From EB88 sp965199135 (lineage in GTDB: Bacteria; Acidobacteriota; Terriglobia; Terriglobales; Acidobacteriaceae), in contig OZ240685.1 in NCBI GenBank assembly GCA_965199135.1, positions 1,860,001 through 1,924,000 of the forward strand: a stretch of DNA of 64,000 nucleotides, written 5' to 3'. Under the pieces are notes generated by a model. It was not told the DNA's origin and did no database searches. It saw nothing but the letters and a program-made list of their open reading frames with translations. Shown here piece by piece: positions 7,550-17,348 of the stretch (within the stretch, counting starts at the first letter, position 1; each line of letters begins with the position of its first letter). A program made the position numbers and the translations under genes.

Positions 7550-10147
7550 ATGGACGACCAAGCGAACCCCTCCAGCCCGGCAGAAACAGAGCGTGACGCC
7601 CGCTACACCCCTGCAACCATTGAAGCGAAGTGGGCCGAGCACTGGGCGGCGCAGCCTGAGCTGTACGCCGCGGAGCCCCCGCCTGCCTCCGGTGAGGCGG
7701 GCAAGCCGAAGTACTACGTGCTCGAGATGCTGCCGTACCCCTCGGGGCAATTGCACATGGGGCACGTCCGCAACTACGCGATCGGTGATGCGCTGGCCCG
7801 TTACAAGTGGATGCAGGGGTACAACGTCCTGCACCCCATGGGCTGGGACGCGTTCGGGCTGCCGGCAGAGAACGCCGCGATCAAGAACAACACCCCTCCC
7901 CGCGAATGGACGCTGAGCAACATCGCCTCGATGAAGCGGCAGATGCAGCGGCTGGGCCTGAGCTACGACTGGCGCAACGAGGTGACCACTTGCCTGCCGG
8001 ACTACTACCGGTGGAACCAATGGTTTTTTATCCGCATGTTCGAGCGGGGGCTCGCCTACCGCAAGCAGAGCAAGGTGAACTGGTGCCCCCTGTGCGCGAC
8101 GGTGCTTGCGAACGAGCAGGTGGTGAACGGCTGCTGCTGGCGCCATGACGAGCAGATCGTGGAGCTGCGCAACCTGGAGCAGTGGTTCTTTCGCACCACC
8201 GAGTATGCGCAGGAGCTGCTGGACGGGCTCGACAAGCTGGAAGGCTGGCCTGAAAAGGTTCGCACCATGCAGCGCAACTGGGTGGGTCGCAGCGATGGCG
8301 CCGAGGTGATGTTTGCCGTGGCAGCAGGGCAGCGTTCGCTTGCAGACGAGGGGATCGCCACGCAGTCCGGCGAGTCGGCTGCGCTCACGGGCGAGACCAT
8401 CACGGTGTTCACCACGCGGATCGACACGATCTATGGCGCGACGACGCTGCAGCTGGCTCCGGAGCACGGACTGGTGGCCCGGTGGGCGGCGGGCGACCCG
8501 GAGCTCCAATCCGACGTCGACGCGATGCTTGAGCAGCAGAAGCAGGCGCGCGAGGCCGGCGATATGGCCACGCTTCGGAAGCACGGCGCTTTTACCGGCC
8601 ACTACGCGCGCAACCCCTTCACGGGCGAACTCCTGCCGATCTGGATCGCGAATTACATCCTTGCCGACTACGGCACGGGCGCCATCATGAGTGTGCCCGG
8701 ACATGACGAGCGCGACTTCGAGTTCGCTAATCAGTACCGGCTGCCGATCCGCAGGGTTGTCGAGATCCCGGGTGAGCAAAACGTGCTGCCGGTGCTGGCA
8801 GATGAAGGCGGCGTTCTGGTGCACTCCGGCCCGTGGTCAGGCCTCGGCTGTGCAGAGGCGCGGACCCGGCTGAGCACCGAGGCAGGGCGGAGCGGCTTCG
8901 GCAAGGCGACGATCACCTATCGCCTGAAGGACTGGGGCGTGAGCCGCCAGCGGTACTGGGGCACGCCGATCCCGATGCTGTACTGCGATGCGTGTGGCAT
9001 TGTGCCGGTGCCCGATGACCAGTTGCCGGTGCTGCTGCCGGACAATGTGGCGATCACCCAGCAGGGCGGCTCGCCACTCGCGCAGGTGCCGTCGTTTGTG
9101 AATGCAACCTGCCCAAAGTGTGGCGGCGCGGCTCGCCGTGAGACCGACACGATGGACACCTTTGTCGACTCGTCCTGGTACTTCTACCGGTACACCAGCG
9201 CGCGCGACAGCTCGGCGCCCTTCAGCAAGGAGGCCGCGGCCTACTGGTTTCCGATCGACCAGTACATCGGCGGGGTGGAGCACGCGATCCTGCACCTGAT
9301 CTACTCGCGCTTCTGGACCAAGGTCATGCGCGATCTGGGTCTGATCCCGAACGCGGAGCCGGCCCATCGCCTGTTCACGCAGGGCATGGTGATCAAGAAC
9401 GGCGCAAAGATGTCGAAGTCCAAGGGCAACGTGGTCTCGCCTGACGACATGATTGCGCGCTATGGGGCGGACGCCACGCGCATGTACGCTCTGTTCGCCG
9501 CGCCGCCGGACCGCGACCTGGAATGGCAGGAGGATGGGGTTGCGGGGGTCTCACGATTCCTGTCGAAGGTCTACCGTTTTGTCACCCGGCATGCCCCTGT
9601 GGCTGCTGGCGCCGAGCATGCGCTGCCAGCGGCGATCAACCCGGCGTCGCAGACGGTGCTGCGCAAGCTGCACCAGACCATCCGCAAGATCACCGAGGAC
9701 TTCAACGATCGCTGGCACTTCAACACCTGCATCGCCGCGATCATGGAGCTGCTGAACACGCTGACGGCATCGGAAGACGCGTTTGCGTCGGGCGAGATTC
9801 CGCCAGCGGTGACGCGGCATGTGCTCATGCGCGTCGTGCTCCTGCTGGCCGCCTTCGCGCCCTACCTCTCGGCGGAGCTGTGGTCGGTGCTGGGCCAGCC
9901 GGATACGCTCCTGCGCACGCCGTGGCCCGGCTTTGACACGGACCTCGCGCGCGAAAACGAAATGGAGCTGCCGGTGCAGATCAATGGCAAGCTGCGGACG
10001 GTGGTGCGGCTTGCGGCGGATGCCGGGGAGCCAGCCTTGCGGGAAGCGGCGCTTGGCGACGAGAAGATCCAGGCAGCGCTCGCCGGCAAGCAGGTGGTGA
10101 AGATGATCATTGTGCCCGGCAAGCTGGTGAACCTGGTCGTGCGATGA
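7550..10147 (+). CDS. leuS: Leucyl-tRNA synthetase
   Basis: About 865 residues from this ATG. Class I motifs are present: the HIGH-type PSGQLHMGH near the N-terminus and KMSKSKGN at 9409-9432. Between them are a Cys-containing insertion (CPLC, and CDACG with CPKCGG later) and the CP1 editing domain with the TTRIDTIYG threonine-rich region. The frame extends 12 codons upstream to 7514, overlapping nfo; ATG 7550 (MDDQ) is preferred because homologues begin close to the YTPATIEAKW segment. Confidence 0.95.
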   Translation: MDDQANPSSPAETERDARYTPATIEAKWAEHWAAQPELYAAEPPPASGEAGKPKYYVLEMLPYPSGQLHMGHVRNYAIGDALARYKWMQGYNVLHPMGWDAFGLPAENAAIKNNTPPREWTLSNIASMKRQMQRLGLSYDWRNEVTTCLPDYYRWNQWFFIRMFERGLAYRKQSKVNWCPLCATVLANEQVVNGCCWRHDEQIVELRNLEQWFFRTTEYAQELLDGLDKLEGWPEKVRTMQRNWVGRSDGAEVMFAVAAGQRSLADEGIATQSGESAALTGETITVFTTRIDTIYGATTLQLAPEHGLVARWAAGDPELQSDVDAMLEQQKQAREAGDMATLRKHGAFTGHYARNPFTGELLPIWIANYILADYGTGAIMSVPGHDERDFEFANQYRLPIRRVVEIPGEQNVLPVLADEGGVLVHSGPWSGLGCAEARTRLSTEAGRSGFGKATITYRLKDWGVSRQRYWGTPIPMLYCDACGIVPVPDDQLPVLLPDNVAITQQGGSPLAQVPSFVNATCPKCGGAARRETDTMDTFVDSSWYFYRYTSARDSSAPFSKEAAAYWFPIDQYIGGVEHAILHLIYSRFWTKVMRDLGLIPNAEPAHRLFTQGMVIKNGAKMSKSKGNVVSPDDMIARYGADATRMYALFAAPPDRDLEWQEDGVAGVSRFLSKVYRFVTRHAPVAAGAEHALPAAINPASQTVLRKLHQTIRKITEDFNDRWHFNTCIAAIMELLNTLTASEDAFASGEIPPAVTRHVLMRVVLLLAAFAPYLSAELWSVLGQPDTLLRTPWPGFDTDLARENEMELPVQINGKLRTVVRLAADAGEPALREAALGDEKIQAALAGKQVVKMIIVPGKLVNLVVR

Positions 10148-10197
10148 AGCGGAGCGCCGCGCGTCAGAGCTAACGGAACGGCAACAGGGAGACAGGG

Positions 10198-11145
10198 ATG
10201 GCAGCGGACGAGGTGAGCAGATTCCCCTTATCTCCCCCTTTGGGGCGTCCAGAGCTTCTGGCGGAGCTTCGCGCACGCCCGGACCTGCTGCTGCGGGAAG
10301 TGATGTGGCGCTGGGCGACGGGCGGAGTGCTGCTTGGGATCGCTGGCTACGACGCGCTGCGGATCTGGGCCGCCTCGCTGCCGGCCCTGCGCGCGACCGG
10401 CGTGTTTTCGCTCTCGCTCCAATCGCTTGCAAACGATCCGGTGTCTCCGTTAACGAGCTTTTCGGCGGCCAGTGGCATCCTGCGACCGCAACTTGAGCAT
10501 GCTGCTGCCGGTCTCGCGCCGCTTGCGCTCTTTCTGTGGGTGCTGGCGTTTGCGGTCGGGCGCGGCCATGTGCTCGGCCGTTATGACCGCAGGCTTCACC
10601 CCGACTTCTGGCTCCTGGCGGGCTACGAGGCGCTGCGGATCGCGGCTCTCTTCGGCATCTCGATCGCCTGGAGCGAGCTGATCGAGCTCGACTCTTTCCT
10701 GTTTCTGCAGCATGGGACCCCGAGTGTGTTGCTCTACGGGGGGAGCGCGGCGCTTGTGACAGCCGCGGCCCTGTTGGCCTGGCGGCGGATCTCTGTCGCG
10801 GTCGAGCTCGGCACAGCGATCGGCCTGGTGCACAACGAGGCCTTTCTGAGATCACTCCGCAAGGCGTGGGCTCCCGCGCGAACCGAGCGTGCAGAGGTGC
10901 GGGCGGTACGCTCGGCAGCCGCCAGGATTCGCTTCTTCCTGTTCTGCGCGGCTGGCCTGCTGACGGTGCTTCCTGCTCCGTTTAGCGCGGGTCGGCCGCT
11001 GTTTGCCTGGTGGGTGCTGCTGTCGCTCGTGCTGCTGGCGGCGGCTGATGCGGTGAAGCTCGGCATCCTGTTTACCCTGATGGGCAGCGTGCGCACGTCG
11101 GGCGTGGACGCGATGAGCGAGGTTCTGCTGAGACCGAGGCTTTAG
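10198..11145 (+). CDS. Uncharacterised polytopic membrane protein
   Basis: 315 residues, not recognised. Hydrophobic segments lie around residues 38-58, 104-123, 144-162, 180-196, 244-262 and 267-290, suggesting five or six membrane helices. An Arg-rich cytoplasmic stretch separates the fourth and fifth (about 218-243). It sits 50 bases after leuS and 9 bases before guaA, so it is probably transcribed with both; this gives no functional clue. Confidence 0.75.
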   Translation: MAADEVSRFPLSPPLGRPELLAELRARPDLLLREVMWRWATGGVLLGIAGYDALRIWAASLPALRATGVFSLSLQSLANDPVSPLTSFSAASGILRPQLEHAAAGLAPLALFLWVLAFAVGRGHVLGRYDRRLHPDFWLLAGYEALRIAALFGISIAWSELIELDSFLFLQHGTPSVLLYGGSAALVTAAALLAWRRISVAVELGTAIGLVHNEAFLRSLRKAWAPARTERAEVRAVRSAAARIRFFLFCAAGLLTVLPAPFSAGRPLFAWWVLLSLVLLAAADAVKLGILFTLMGSVRTSGVDAMSEVLLRPRL

Positions 11146-11154
11146 ACTGATGCT

Positions 11155-12720
11155 GTGGATACAATCGCTAGTGTTTCCTCTTCCATCGTCATCCTGGATT
11201 TCGGTTCGCAATACACGCAGCTGATCGCGCGACGGATCCGCGAGCTCAACGTGTTTTCCGCGGTACTGCCCTGCACGGCGTCGATCGAGCAGATCCAGGC
11301 GCTTTCACCCCGCGGCATCATCCTCTCCGGCGGACCCTCGTCGGTCTATGACGCCGACGCTCCAGATGCGGATCCCGCGATCCTGAAGCTGGGGCTGCCG
11401 ATCCTTGGGATCTGCTATGGGTTGCAGTTCATCGTGCACCATCTCGGCGGCAAGGTAGAGTCGGCCTCGCGGCGTGAGTATGGCGACGCGGAGGTGATGC
11501 TGATTGATCCCGTGACGCCGCTGTTCAAAGGGCTGCCGGACCGCCTACGCGTGTGGATGTCGCATGGCGATGAAGCGCTCGAGTTGCCGCCGGGCTTCCA
11601 CGTCACGGCGAAGACGTCGAATGCGCTCGCTGGCATCGCGAATCCTGTCGAGCGTATCTGGGCCGTGCAGTTTCATCCGGAGGTGCAGCACACCGCGCAT
11701 GGCATCGAGCTGCTGCGCTCGTTTGTGCTGGGTATCGCGCAGGTCGCGGCAGACTGGACGCCGCAACACTTCATCGAAGAGACCACTGCGTCGATCCGCG
11801 CGAGGGTCGGCTCGGGGCACGCCATCTGCGCGATCTCGGGCGGCGTGGATTCGTCGGTCGCTGCGGTGCTGGTGCATCGCGCGATTGGGGACCAGCTGAC
11901 ATGCGTGTTTGTCGACAATGGCGTTCTGCGAAAGAACGAGTTCGAGAAGGTACAGCGGAACCTGCGCGACAAGCTGGGGCTGAACCTGGTGGCTGTCGAC
12001 GCGAAGGACCGCTTTCTGGCGAAGCTCGCCGGGGTGAGCGACCCTGAGACCAAGCGCAAGGCGATCGGCCGCGAGTTCATCGCGGTGTTCGATGAAGAGG
12101 CCGCGCGGATCGCAGAGGGGACCGGAGGCGTGGACTGGCTGGTGCAGGGCACACTCTACCCGGATGTGATTGAGTCCTCCTCGGTGAAAGGCCCTTCGCA
12201 GACCATCAAGAGCCACCACAATGTGGGCGGCCTGCCGGAGACCATGAAGCTCAAGCTCATTGAGCCGTTGCGCGACCTCTTCAAGGACGAAGTTCGGCGC
12301 ATTGGGCGCGACCTCGGCATGCCGGAAGATATTCTCGGTCGTCAGCCGTTCCCAGGGCCCGGGCTTGCGGTGCGCATCCTGGGGGAGGTCACGGCAGAGC
12401 GTGTGGCCATCCTGCAGGAAGCCGATGAGATCGTCGTTGACGAGATCAAGCGGGCGGGACTGTACAACTCCATCTGGCAGGCTTTCGCGGTACTTTTGCC
12501 GGTGAAGAGCGTGGGGGTGATGGGCGACCAGCGCACGTACGCGGCCACATGCGCGATCCGCGCGGTGCATTCGGAGGATGGCATGACCGCGGACTGGGTG
12601 CAGCTTCCGTACGAAGTGCTGGGGCGTATGTCGAACCGAATCGTAAATGAGGTACGCGGCATCAATAGGGTGGTTTATGACATCACGTCCAAGCCGCCGG
12701 GCACGATCGAGTGGGAGTGA
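11155..12720 (+). CDS. guaA: GMP synthase (glutamine-hydrolysing)
   Basis: 521 residues, full length. It converts XMP to GMP. The N-terminal class I glutamine amidotransferase has nucleophile C87 in LGICYGLQ and the His/Glu pair in FHPEVQHT. The ATP-pyrophosphatase domain has the P-loop SGGVDSSV. The C-terminal dimerisation domain ends in the characteristic KPPGTIEWE. Translation starts at GTG 11155. A good terminator follows at 12749. Confidence 0.97.
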   Translation: MDTIASVSSSIVILDFGSQYTQLIARRIRELNVFSAVLPCTASIEQIQALSPRGIILSGGPSSVYDADAPDADPAILKLGLPILGICYGLQFIVHHLGGKVESASRREYGDAEVMLIDPVTPLFKGLPDRLRVWMSHGDEALELPPGFHVTAKTSNALAGIANPVERIWAVQFHPEVQHTAHGIELLRSFVLGIAQVAADWTPQHFIEETTASIRARVGSGHAICAISGGVDSSVAAVLVHRAIGDQLTCVFVDNGVLRKNEFEKVQRNLRDKLGLNLVAVDAKDRFLAKLAGVSDPETKRKAIGREFIAVFDEEAARIAEGTGGVDWLVQGTLYPDVIESSSVKGPSQTIKSHHNVGGLPETMKLKLIEPLRDLFKDEVRRIGRDLGMPEDILGRQPFPGPGLAVRILGEVTAERVAILQEADEIVVDEIKRAGLYNSIWQAFAVLLPVKSVGVMGDQRTYAATCAIRAVHSEDGMTADWVQLPYEVLGRMSNRIVNEVRGINRVVYDITSKPPGTIEWE

Positions 12721-12748
12721 TCCCAGGTCTCTTCGTGTGATGTGAGAG

Positions 12749-12780
12749 GGCCTGCCAACGTGGCAGGCCATTTCTTTCTT
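12749..12780 (+). terminator. Rho-independent terminator after guaA
   Basis: A perfect 8-bp stem GGCCTGCC/GGCAGGCC with loop AACGT is followed by ATTTCTTTCTT. Confidence 0.8.
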
Positions 12781-12850
12781 CGCCGTCATCACAGACAAGT
12801 TGTGCATCCTACCGCTTACACGCGGGCCAGGGGAAAGCAGGAGTAACGGA

Positions 12851-13621
12851 ATGGGTTTTTTGGAAGGCCGTGTCGCCATTGTCACCGGCGCCGGTTCTGG
12901 GATCGGCCAGGACATCGCAATCCGCCTCGCCAAGGAAGGCGCCAAGGTTGTTGTCGACTACATCGGCAGCGATGAAGGCGCTCAGCAGACAGTGCAGAGT
13001 GCGACCGAAGCCGGTGGGACCGCGATTTCGGTACGTGCCGACATTACGAAGGCAGAAGAGATCGAGACGCTGGTCGCGGCAACCTACGACGCTTTCGGCG
13101 GGTGTGACATTCTGGTGAATAATGCCGGGCTTGAAAAGCGCTCTGACTTCTGGGATGTAAGTCGGGAGGAGTTCGACTTAGTTCTCGATGTAAATTTAAA
13201 AGGAACGTTCTTTGTGACGCAGGCCGTTGTTCGCAAATGGCGAGACAGCGGCAAAACGGGCCGCATCATCAATATCAGTTCCGTGCATGAAGATATGGCC
13301 TTTCCAGGCTTTGCGACCTATTGCATCAGCAAGGGCGGGATGCGCATGATGATGCGCGATCTTGCCGTGGAACTGGGGCCTCTTGGAATCACCATTAACA
13401 ACGTAGCGCCTGGGGCTATCCGCACACCCATCAATGCTGCGCTTCTCGATGATAAAGAGAAGATGGCAGCCCTCTACCGCAACATTCCGCTCGGTCGTAT
13501 GGGCTCGGTTGGCGATGTGTCAGGCTTGGTAGCATTTCTCGCTTCGGACGAAGCGGGATATGTCAGTGGCTCAACCTTTACAGTGGACGGCGGACTTTCC
13601 CGCTCCTATCACGAGCAATAA
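12851..13621 (+). CDS. SDR-family dehydrogenase (glucose 1-dehydrogenase-like)
   Basis: 256 residues from the ATG at 12851, which follows AGGAG at good spacing; the open frame runs further upstream to 12800 but lacks support there. Classical short-chain dehydrogenase motifs: TGAGSGIG nucleotide-binding loop, NNAG, catalytic Ser in INISSVHE and YCISK (Tyr/Lys). Best matched by glucose 1-dehydrogenase-type enzymes, but substrate is inferred. The stop is one base from the GH15 start, so it belongs to the glucan/trehalose operon. Confidence 0.9.
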   Translation: MGFLEGRVAIVTGAGSGIGQDIAIRLAKEGAKVVVDYIGSDEGAQQTVQSATEAGGTAISVRADITKAEEIETLVAATYDAFGGCDILVNNAGLEKRSDFWDVSREEFDLVLDVNLKGTFFVTQAVVRKWRDSGKTGRIINISSVHEDMAFPGFATYCISKGGMRMMMRDLAVELGPLGITINNVAPGAIRTPINAALLDDKEKMAALYRNIPLGRMGSVGDVSGLVAFLASDEAGYVSGSTFTVDGGLSRSYHEQ

Positions 13622-13622
13622 C

Positions 13623-15506
13623 ATGCCTTTACGTATTGAAGATTATGGAGTCATTGGGGACTGCGAGACTGCGGCGCTGGTGGGCAAGGATGGCTCGATC
13701 GACTGGCTCTGCTGGCCCGACTTCGCAGCAGGCGCATGTTTTGCGGCATTACTCGGGGATGAGAGCAATGGGCGCTGGCTCATTGCTCCTGTGCCTGTCA
13801 GCAAGGACAAGTCAGCATGGCAGGTGACTCGCCGCTACCTGCCACAGACGCTGATTCTCGAGACGCGCTGGACTCGCGAAGACACAGTCGTGCTGGTGAC
13901 AGACTTTATGCCGTCGCGCGGCACCCACTCGCACATCGTCCGGAAGGTGGAGTGCACCGAGGGGCAAGCGGCAATGCACATGGAGTTGATCCTCCGCTTC
14001 GATTATGGCCGGTCGGTCCCTTGGGTCACGCGTGAGGATCATACTGTGCGCGCCATCGCAGGGCCGCACTTGGTGCTGCTGCGCTCAACACTCGAGACCC
14101 ATGGAGAGCAGCAGACCACCATAAGTAACTTCACTGTAAGTGAAGGCGAGACCATGTGGCTGACTCTTTCGTATGGTGCCTCGGCAGAGCCGGACCCGCC
14201 GATGATCCACCCGGAACGAGAGCTGAAGGCGGCAACGAAATACTGGTCGGAGTGGGCGGCGCAATGTACGCCCGCGGGGAAGTATACCGAGGCGATCGAG
14301 CGTTCTCTGATTACGTTGAAGGCCATGACCTATCGGCCTACCGGCGGCGTTGTCGCCGCAGTGACCACATCGCTGCCGGAAGCACTTGGCGGCCCGCGTA
14401 ATTGGGATTACCGCTACTGCTGGCTCCGTGACTCCACGTTCACCCTGTTGGCGTTGATGAATGGCGGGTTTTACAAGGAAGCAGAAGCGTGGCAGGACTG
14501 GTTACACCGTGCCATCGCAGGCAGCCCGGAACAGATACAAATCATGTACGGCATCGCAGGCGAGCGGCAACTGCTCGAATGGGAAGTAAGCTGGCTGCCA
14601 GGGTACGAGAAGTCGACGCCGGTACGCATTGGCAACGCCGCCGCGGAGCAACTGCAGCTCGATATTTACGGCGAGGTGATGGATGCGTTCTTTCATGCCC
14701 TTGCTGGCGTAAAGGTGCCACGGCCTTCTGATTTGCACCTGCAACAGTTACTGACCAACCATCTGCTGACGATCTGGCAGCAGCCGGACCAGGGTATCTG
14801 GGAGTCGCGCAGCGGCCCGCAGCAGTTTACGTACTCGAAGATGATGGTGTGGGTGGCACTGGATCGCGCGATCGCGATCGCAGAGCACACCGGCAGCGAC
14901 GCCCCGCTTGATATCTGGAGAGCAGCGCGAGAGAAGGTGCACCACGAGGTTTGCGCCAAGGGTTTCAACAAGAAGGTCGGTGCCTTCACACAGAAGTTTG
15001 GAGGCGATCAGCTGGACTCGTCCCTGTTGCTGATGCCCATGGTTGGCTTCCTCCCCCCGGAAGATCCGCGGGTGAAAAGCACGATCGAGGCGATCGAGAA
15101 ATCGCTGATGAAAGATGGCCTGCTGATGCGCTACGACACATCAAAATCCGCAGATGGCCTTCCTTCCGGAGAAGGTGCTTTTGTTGCCTGCTCGTTCTGG
15201 CTGGTGAGTTGCCTGAAGATGATCGGTCGCGACGCGGATGCGCGCAGTCTGCTGGAGCGGCTGATGGACCTGCGCAACGATCTTGGCCTTCTCTCCGAGG
15301 AGTATGACACGGGCAAGAAGCGGCAGGTCGGCAACTTTCCCCAGGCGTTTTCTCATATAGCCATGATCAACGCGATCTTCGACGTGGAAGCGGGTGGAGT
15401 TGAGGTGCGCAAGCGGCATCATCGCCACACGGGCAAGAAGCACCATCCAAGCAGGAAGCGAGCGTCGACGCCAGAACTCGACCCTAAGTCACAGGCGGAA
15501 AACTAG
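13623..15506 (+). CDS. Glycoside hydrolase family 15 (glucoamylase/trehalase type)
   Basis: 627 residues from ATG 13623 (MPLRIEDYGVIGDCETAALV, the usual start for this family). GH15 features: an N-terminal beta domain, the WDYRYCWLRD motif of the (alpha/alpha)6 barrel, and the late LLSEEYDTG motif containing the catalytic Glu, followed by GNFPQAFSH. The C-terminal tail (about 595-627) is unusually basic and His/Lys-rich. It probably releases glucose from alpha-glucans or trehalose. Located between the dehydrogenase and treZ. Confidence 0.93.
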   Translation: MPLRIEDYGVIGDCETAALVGKDGSIDWLCWPDFAAGACFAALLGDESNGRWLIAPVPVSKDKSAWQVTRRYLPQTLILETRWTREDTVVLVTDFMPSRGTHSHIVRKVECTEGQAAMHMELILRFDYGRSVPWVTREDHTVRAIAGPHLVLLRSTLETHGEQQTTISNFTVSEGETMWLTLSYGASAEPDPPMIHPERELKAATKYWSEWAAQCTPAGKYTEAIERSLITLKAMTYRPTGGVVAAVTTSLPEALGGPRNWDYRYCWLRDSTFTLLALMNGGFYKEAEAWQDWLHRAIAGSPEQIQIMYGIAGERQLLEWEVSWLPGYEKSTPVRIGNAAAEQLQLDIYGEVMDAFFHALAGVKVPRPSDLHLQQLLTNHLLTIWQQPDQGIWESRSGPQQFTYSKMMVWVALDRAIAIAEHTGSDAPLDIWRAAREKVHHEVCAKGFNKKVGAFTQKFGGDQLDSSLLLMPMVGFLPPEDPRVKSTIEAIEKSLMKDGLLMRYDTSKSADGLPSGEGAFVACSFWLVSCLKMIGRDADARSLLERLMDLRNDLGLLSEEYDTGKKRQVGNFPQAFSHIAMINAIFDVEAGGVEVRKRHHRHTGKKHHPSRKRASTPELDPKSQAEN

Positions 15507-15565
15507 GTCGCGCAAGCGACTGGGTTAATTTACAGCGATCTGAAAGCGCAAGAGGGACAGGCAGG

Positions 15566-17299
15566 ATGCACACGTTTAAAGTATGGGCGCCCAAGGCAGA
15601 GAAGGGCTTTGTTATGGTGAGTGGCACGAAGCATTCGCTGGAAAAGCAGGAAGGCGGCTGGTGGTCGGCGGCCGTGGAGGAAGCGGGCCCCGGGACGGAC
15701 TACTCGTTCTACCTCGACGACCAAGACCTTGCAATGCCCGACCCGCGCTCGGCGTTTCAGCCGCAAGGGGTGAACGGGCCATCCCGTGTAGTCGATCACA
15801 AGGCCTTCAAGTGGACGGATCGGGGCTTTCATGCAAGAGCGTTTCAAAGCGCGATCATCTACGAACTGCACATAGGAACGTTCACCCCCGAGGGAACGTG
15901 CGATGCTGCCATTGGTAAGTTGGACTACCTTCACGAACTGGGTGTAACGCATATTGAGCTATTGCCATTTGCCGAGTTTCCTGGTGCGAATGGCTGGGGT
16001 TACGACGGCGTAGATCTCTTTGCTCCGCATGCTGCTTACGGTGGGCCGGACGGGCTCAAGCGTTTTGTGGATGCTGCCCACGGCAAGGATCTCGCGGTCA
16101 TCATGGATGTGGTCTACAACCATTTCGGCCCCTCTGGAAATTATGTGGGTAAGTTCGGGCCGTACTTCACAGAAGCCCATAAGACACCCTGGGGCGATGC
16201 GGTAAATCTGGAGGATGACGGCTCGTTTGAAGTCCGTCGCTTCTTCTGCGACAACGCCCTGATGTGGCTTCGCGACTATCACATGGACGGATTGCGTCTC
16301 GATGCTGTCCACGCTTATGTGGATCGCTCCGCGATCAACTTCATGGAGCAAGTCAACACCGAGGTTCACGCCCTGCAGGCAGAGACCGGGCGACCGTATG
16401 TGATGATCGCGGAAAGCGACCTGAATGATCCGCGTGTGGTGCGATCCAAGGAAGCCTACGGATACGGCTTTGATTCGCAGTGGAGCGATGACTTTCACCA
16501 TGCGCTCGTAGCCCTGCTTACCGGCGACACAAGCGGCTACTATGCAGACTTTGGCAGTTTCGCCGAGTTAGGCAAGGCGCTGTCGCAGGCGTTTGTCTAC
16601 GATGGCGAGTTCTCTCCTTTCCGCAATCGCGTGCATGGCAGGCCTGTTCACAACCTGGCGGGCTGGCACTTCTGCGGCTACTCACAAAATCATGATCAGG
16701 TCGGCAATCGCGCAAAGGGGGAACGCCTGGTGCACTTGACCGATATCCCGCGTGCGAAGATCGCTGCTGCCCTCACTCTCCTGTCCCCGTTTATGCCGAT
16801 GCTTTTCCAGGGAGAAGAGTGGGCGACGACATCTCCTTTCCAGTACTTCACCGACCATGAGGATAAAGCACTGGGGAAACTCGTGTCGGAAGGTCGAAAG
16901 AAGGAATTCGAGGCATTTGGCTGGGACCCGGAAGATATTCCCGATCCGCAGGAGAAGTCGACTTTCGAGAACTCCAAGCTGAAGTGGGAGGAGATTACGC
17001 AACAGCCACACGCTGGCGTTCTCGACTGGTACAAGAAGCTGATACAACTGCGTCGCTCGGAGCGAGATCTGACCGACGGCGTTCTTGAGCAGGTGGACAT
17101 TGACTTTGACGATGAGGATCAATGGTTCACAATGCAGCGCGGCAGTATCGTAGTTGTCTTCACGTTAGACGAGGAAGGCTACTCGGCGGGTCTCGAGGAA
17201 AACGTCGAGCTTCTGCTTGCATCTGATCCAGATATCAAGTTGGACGATGGGCACCTGGTACTGCCTGGCGTTGGGCTTGCAGTTCTTCGCGTGACATAG
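15566..17299 (+). CDS. treZ: Malto-oligosyltrehalose trehalohydrolase
   Basis: 577 residues, GH13 family. It cleaves trehalose from maltooligosyl-trehalose (TreY/TreZ pathway). An N-terminal E-set domain (about 1-85) precedes the barrel. Conserved regions: DVVYNHFGPSGNY, GLRLDAVHA with nucleophile D246, MIAESDLND with acid/base E283, and NHDQVGNRAKG. The partner treY is not in this window. It is third in the operon after the dehydrogenase and GH15 genes, and a terminator follows. Confidence 0.93.
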   Translation: MHTFKVWAPKAEKGFVMVSGTKHSLEKQEGGWWSAAVEEAGPGTDYSFYLDDQDLAMPDPRSAFQPQGVNGPSRVVDHKAFKWTDRGFHARAFQSAIIYELHIGTFTPEGTCDAAIGKLDYLHELGVTHIELLPFAEFPGANGWGYDGVDLFAPHAAYGGPDGLKRFVDAAHGKDLAVIMDVVYNHFGPSGNYVGKFGPYFTEAHKTPWGDAVNLEDDGSFEVRRFFCDNALMWLRDYHMDGLRLDAVHAYVDRSAINFMEQVNTEVHALQAETGRPYVMIAESDLNDPRVVRSKEAYGYGFDSQWSDDFHHALVALLTGDTSGYYADFGSFAELGKALSQAFVYDGEFSPFRNRVHGRPVHNLAGWHFCGYSQNHDQVGNRAKGERLVHLTDIPRAKIAAALTLLSPFMPMLFQGEEWATTSPFQYFTDHEDKALGKLVSEGRKKEFEAFGWDPEDIPDPQEKSTFENSKLKWEEITQQPHAGVLDWYKKLIQLRRSERDLTDGVLEQVDIDFDDEDQWFTMQRGSIVVVFTLDEEGYSAGLEENVELLLASDPDIKLDDGHLVLPGVGLAVLRVT

Positions 17300-17314
17300 G
17301 CTGGCGGTAAAGAG

Positions 17315-17344
17315 GCGGGAACCTCAACAGGCTCCCGCTTTTCT
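17315..17344 (+). terminator. Rho-independent terminator after treZ
   Basis: Stem GCGGGA(a)CC paired with GG(c)TCCCGC, one A/C mismatch, loop TCAACA, then TTTTCT. Confidence 0.75.
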
Positions 17345-17348
17345 GTGT

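Noticed and set aside
7094..8824. A 576-codon open frame on the minus strand opposite leuS and nfo
   Set aside because: It is antisense to two clear genes, has a low-complexity His/Arg/Leu-rich translation and no recognisable domain. It results from high GC and codon bias.
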